64,000 nucleotides of DNA. It comes from Macrotis lagotis. Lineage: Eukaryota > Chordata > Mammalia > Peramelemorphia > Peramelidae. Of the stretch, positions 60,110-64,000 are shown in pieces; the first letter of the stretch is position 1, and every line of letters starts with the position of its first letter. Location: assembly GCF_037893015.1 (NCBI RefSeq), contig NC_133663.1:1914378-1978377 (forward strand), read 5' to 3'. The notes under the pieces were generated by a model that saw nothing but the letters and a program-made list of their open reading frames with translations, searched no databases and had not been told where the DNA came from. The position numbers and the translations under genes were made by a program.

Positions 60110-60935
60110 GTGAGGTCATCTTGGTGGGGAGGATTCCCTTTGCGAGTGAAATAAACTGGGGTGGGGGCAGGGTGAGCGGGGTCCCCTCCCCTGGGGCCCA
60201 GGGCCGTGGCAGGAGACGCGGAGATGCTCCTGCTAAGTGGGGGCCGGGCCACCCAGCCCCAAGTGGCAGGCCTGCCCCTCTCCCCGCACCAGTCCTTCCT
60301 GTCTGCCAGGCTCCTTTGCAGGGACTGCAGGCCTAGGAAAGGCAGAGCGAGACTTCATGGAGGTACCAGAGGGAGCTGGGCTTGGGCTCCAGAGGACCGG
60401 GTGCGAATCCTGCCTAGGCAGCCATGAGCTGGGGTGGGGGAGCTCATGGAGCTCACCTGTAAAATGGTGATGCCACTAGGCCTGCTGCCAGGGCTGTCGG
60501 GAGGCCCAAGGTTATGGGCCTTGTCCTTGGGGACCTGCTTCTCTGCCCCCATTCCATTCTGGATAGATGATGTGGATTCTGGATCAGTGAGGTTCTCCTC
60601 CATGTTCAGTGGCCGTGTGCATGACCATACCTGGCAGGGGTAGGAGTCTCTCTGACTTAGCACATCATTTTACATATGGGGAAACTGAGGCCAAGAGAGA
60701 CCTAGGATCCTCATGAGGATCATAAAGTCCAGTCCCCTTACTTTCCAGTGGGGAAACCGAGGCTGAAGCGGGTGAAGCAAGTCACCAGGTGCCTGAAGCC
60801 TGAGCTGGTGCTTTCTCTGCCCCCGCCCAGGGAGGGGCCTGGGAGGGCAGTCACACAGCTTCTGGGGGGGGTGACTCCTGGCACGTGCCCGTGTCTGGGC
60901 TGGGGACCTCACAGCCCCTTCGGTTTTCTTTCCAG
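60110..60935 (+). other. Intron 7 with MIR-like fragments
   Basis: 826 bp. 60660-60800 holds two copies of 'ggggaaactgaggccaagag' and 'tggggaaaccgaggctgaag', reversed MIR-type pieces. No other feature. Confidence 0.5.
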
Positions 60936-60957
60936 TGTTTGACCTGCTCCAGAAGGG
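60936..60957 (+). CDS. CAMKK1: CAMKK1 exon 8, 22-nt microexon (residues 253-259)
   Basis: The acceptor GGTTTTCTTTCCAG ends at 60935 and the donor AGAAGG|GTAAGT follows 60957. The 22 nt complete Val253, encode FDLLQK and give two bases of Gly260. This is the hinge. Phe254 is at the gatekeeper position by analogy with Phe267 of CAMKK2. Both splice sites are strong, as expected for a microexon that must be included. Skipping would shift the frame. Confidence 0.93.
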
Positions 60958-61078
60958 GTAAGTAGCTGCCCAGTCACTGGATCCTCCTGTGCCACCCATG
61001 AGTGCCCAGGCTGGTCGGCGGTGTGGGGTCCTGGCAGGGAGTCGTGGAGGGGATTCTCAGCCAGAGGTGGTCCCATAG

Positions 61079-61396
<318 letters not shown>

Positions 61397-61734
61397 TAGC
61401 TGAGCTGGGGAGGGGGCTTGTCCCGGTAGAACTCATCCTCTGCGACGTCCGACTCTCCCCCTTGGTATTTGTTTGAAGTTTGTGCCCCCAGTGGATGCCA
61501 TCCCCTTGTTCTCCGAGCTGATCTCCCCAGCAGGCTGGCAAGGCAGGGAAAGCCAGCAATTCTCTTGTTTCCCCAATGGGAAACTGAGGCAGGAATTGGC
61601 TAAGTGACTAAGGCCTCAGGGAGTCAGGAGCAGGTGGAAACTTTAGTCTCTGTGGTGCCCACTGAAGGGAAGGGCAGCTGGTGCCACCTACTTCCTGTAG
61701 CCATTCACAGAGCACCGCACTCGTTGTCCCAGAG

Positions 61735-61935
61735 AGTACCCGGCACGATGGCGTGCCGGGCAGACAGCGCGTACGCACCTTACGGATTCAATCTTATTGG
61801 ACCCTCACGGAAACCCTGGGAGACAGGTTGCTACTCTTGTCCTCATTCTAGGGAGCTGCCTTGTCCAGGGTCACAGAGCTAGGAAGCATCAAAGGTCAGA
61901 CTTGAACTCAGGCTCTGCTCTGCCCCAAGTGCCCT
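61735..61935 (-). mobile_element. MIR element in intron 9
   Basis: 'cctcacggaaaccctgggag', 'ccttgtccagggtcacagag' and 'gtcagacttgaactcaggct' are a reversed MIR. Confidence 0.7.
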
Positions 61936-63585
61936 CCTGAGTCTGGGAGCAGACCCCTCACCTTTCCTCTTCAAAGCCCAGCCCGGTGCCACTTCCTGTA
62001 GACAGCCTGTGGCGCCTACTCACCCCCCGCCACTGGTACTCTGGACATCGCTGTCTCTCCTCCCCTCTTCTTGCTACACGCGTGCACACACACACACACA
62101 CCCTGCGCCCTCCCTAGGGCTCAGCCTGGAGCCCCCACTGGCTTGGGCATCAATTGGTGATGGACGAGGGGGCTGGGAGACATCCCTCGTCTCCTCTGCT
62201 TGCCGTCTCTCGCCCACGCCGCATTGCCAGCCTCTCTCCTCTCCAAGGACTTCGCCCTTGGGCTGCCGAGTCTCCGGGAGCAGAGCTATTTCCAGAGCCC
62301 ACCCACTCCTGGGCCCTGACTCCCCGCAAGCTCAGAGCTGGGAAAGCAGACAAGCGTGGGGGTCTGAGAGCACAGCAGGCAGGCCAAGCTGGAGGCGGGC
62401 GCTGGAGGAGGATGGCGCTCAGGCAGATGGCACACGGGCTCCCAGCCAGGAACGACAGGAGAACAATAGCGAGTCCGGGGAGGGCCTGGGGCTCCCAAGC
62501 CATCTCCAGGACCACGTGCTCTGTGCCCACTTAGCCCTGCCACTTTCTCCAGAAGGCCGGCAGACAGGTTTCCTGGAGGAGCTGAGGAAGGCAGGGAGCT
62601 GCATCAGGGCCAAAGCCCTCGAGGATCCCAGTGAGGGAAAAGCACGTTACTGCTGCGGCACCCAAGGGGCAAGGGTGGCAGCCTGAATGCTACACCCAGA
62701 TGCAGAAGTCCGGAGCTCAAAAGGAGGGATGAGGAAGAGCTGCCCTCTGATCTGCCAGGTCTGGAGGGTCAGAGAAGCACCAAGACTGGCTCCAGGCCTA
62801 ATAACCTGCTGTGGCTACTTGAGCAAGGGCCCCTTCCCAACCTCCCTGATGGTGGCCATCCAGGATCGCCTGCAGTGATGGGGAGCTCATTCCTTACAGC
62901 AACCTGTTCATTTTGCTTTACCTGAGATGAACCAAGCCAGCCTTTCTCGAGAACTGGCCAGGCCCCTAGGTAACAGAGCAGAAAACAGGGTCCTTGCCCA
63001 CAAGGTCCCCGACCTGCTATCTCCCACCACCCTGCATTAACACAGACTATCCCCCTTGTCCTGGATGCCTTCCTCTTGGTTTCTGCCTCTTGGAATTCCT
63101 CCCCTGCTTCCTCGAAGGTCCCTCCTGCTCAGAGACCACCTCTTCCAGACCCCAGCCATCCATGATCTCTCTTCTCCTTTCACTATTCCAGTCTGTGATG
63201 GGCACAGCTGGGGCACTGCCACTGAGACCATCTGCAGTCCAAGCATCTGACTGCAGGCCCTTCTCTGGAGTTGGGTCTCCTTCCCTCCCTGCCCCAGTTG
63301 GGTTTGCTCATTCCCGCCCCTCCTGAAGGCAGGGCCTTTGGATACCTAGGACCCCTTGTACAGGACCGGAGTGTCATGTGTTTGCTGGGTGGTGGAGGGC
63401 ATCGCACAGTAGGCAGGCCAGGCTCTCGTCAGTAAGCACTGGTGAGTTCCATTCGGTTACTGAACCCAGTACTCCAACTGGAGATCAGACTCACAGGTCC
63501 CAGGGGCTCCGCTCCCCACCTTGCCCTGCAGGGGGAGGCCCCATGCAAACCCCAAAGACAAGACAGGTGGTGTCCGAACCTCTGG
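61936..63585 (+). other. Intron 9, nothing further recognised
   Basis: Includes a short (CA)n at 62083-62101. Open frames up to 225 aa lack family resemblance, and no segment resembles the expected HRD/DFG exons. Confidence 0.45.
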
Positions 63586-63589
63586 GCTA

Positions 63590-63775
63590 CTCTTGGGAAG
63601 GCGGGGTCACCGCAGCCCTCTGAGGTGAGTATTCTCCTGAGACTTTTGTCAGGTGAATGACTTGCCCAGGGTCACCCAGCTAGTAGAGGTCTGCAATTAG
63701 AACGGAACTCAAGAAGATGCGTCTCCTGCCTTCAGGCGCAGCACGCTATCCACCGGGCCACCTGCTTGCCCCTTC
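63590..63775 (-). mobile_element. CORE-SINE fragment, minus
   Basis: 'cttgcccagggtcacccagc' with 'tagtagaggt' and 'cacgctatccaccgggccac' are the reversed SINE body and head. Confidence 0.7.
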
Positions 63776-63784
63776 CCACTACAG

Positions 63785-63875
63785 AGCAGCTAGATAGTCC
63801 CATGGATTCGCTGGAGCCTGGAAGCCCAAAACTAGCCTCAGACACTCCCTGGAGTGATTAGGCAAAGGGGCTCAG
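63785..63875 (+). mobile_element. SINE head fragment, plus
   Basis: 'agcagctagatagtcccatg' with 'gattcgctggagcctgg' and 'aaactagcctcagacactcc' is a diverged SINE 5' part in opposite orientation to its neighbour. Confidence 0.5.
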
Positions 63876-64000
63876 GGAAGCTGAGAGCCTGCAGCTAAGC
63901 CTCCAGAAGTGGCTCCCCAAAGGCTGTGCCTGCTAAGAGTGACCTTGTCGCCAATCTGTGGGCTCTTTTCTGTGTTCAGAAAATTTCAATACTTCACTTT

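Overview
The window is mammalian nuclear DNA, most likely from a marsupial. It has spliced coding exons in long introns, one GC-rich promoter island, and a dense mix of old interspersed repeats. The marsupial inference rests on the SINEs. Several copies carry the tRNA-like head and CORE body common in marsupial genomes, with phrases such as 'gtggatagagcaccggccct' and 'gccttgcaaaaa'. There is also a MAR1-like SINE and several RTE-type fragments. The '...ccttgcaaaaacc' tail reminds me of Australian (dasyurid-like) marsupials rather than opossum, but that is memory, not a database result.

One protein-coding gene is recognisable: the 5' part of CAMKK1 (calcium/calmodulin-dependent protein kinase kinase 1, CaMKK-alpha), on the + strand and running off the right edge. 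A CpG island at about 8.6-10.3 kb holds an NF-Y/GC-box promoter and a probable non-coding exon 1 that ends at a consensus donor at 9721/9722. Intron 1 is about 35.8 kb. Exon 2 (from 45549) carries the start codon at 45620. Exons 3-9 follow, with consensus splice sites and phases that join without a break. They encode residues 1-289 plus one base of codon 290: the regulatory N-terminus, the Gly-rich loop, the ATP-binding lysine, the Arg/Pro-rich insert, helix C and the hinge. The catalytic HRD and DFG motifs, activation loop and calmodulin-binding tail lie beyond 64000.

Layout: 1-8.5 kb is intergenic, with L1, RTE and SINE remains, two SINEs nested in one L1 and one SINE nested in an older SINE. 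8.6-10.3 kb is the promoter island. 9.7-45.5 kb is intron 1, with L2, L3/CR1, MIR and L1 fragments, a pyrimidine tract, an 8-copy minisatellite at 40.5 kb and a few repeat-free AT-rich islands that could be regulatory. 45.5-61.4 kb holds the coding exons. Intron 3 contains a GACA/GATA-type array and a roughly 2-kb CA-type satellite with higher-order structure ending about 230 bp before exon 4. Intron 4 contains a 320-bp, roughly 95%-identical inverted duplication. 61.4-64 kb is the start of intron 9.

I see no bacterial, phage or CRISPR-type feature and no clearly new biological system. The most unusual items are the inverted duplication in intron 4, the satellite next to exon 4, and the two very small exons 7 (37 nt) and 8 (22 nt).
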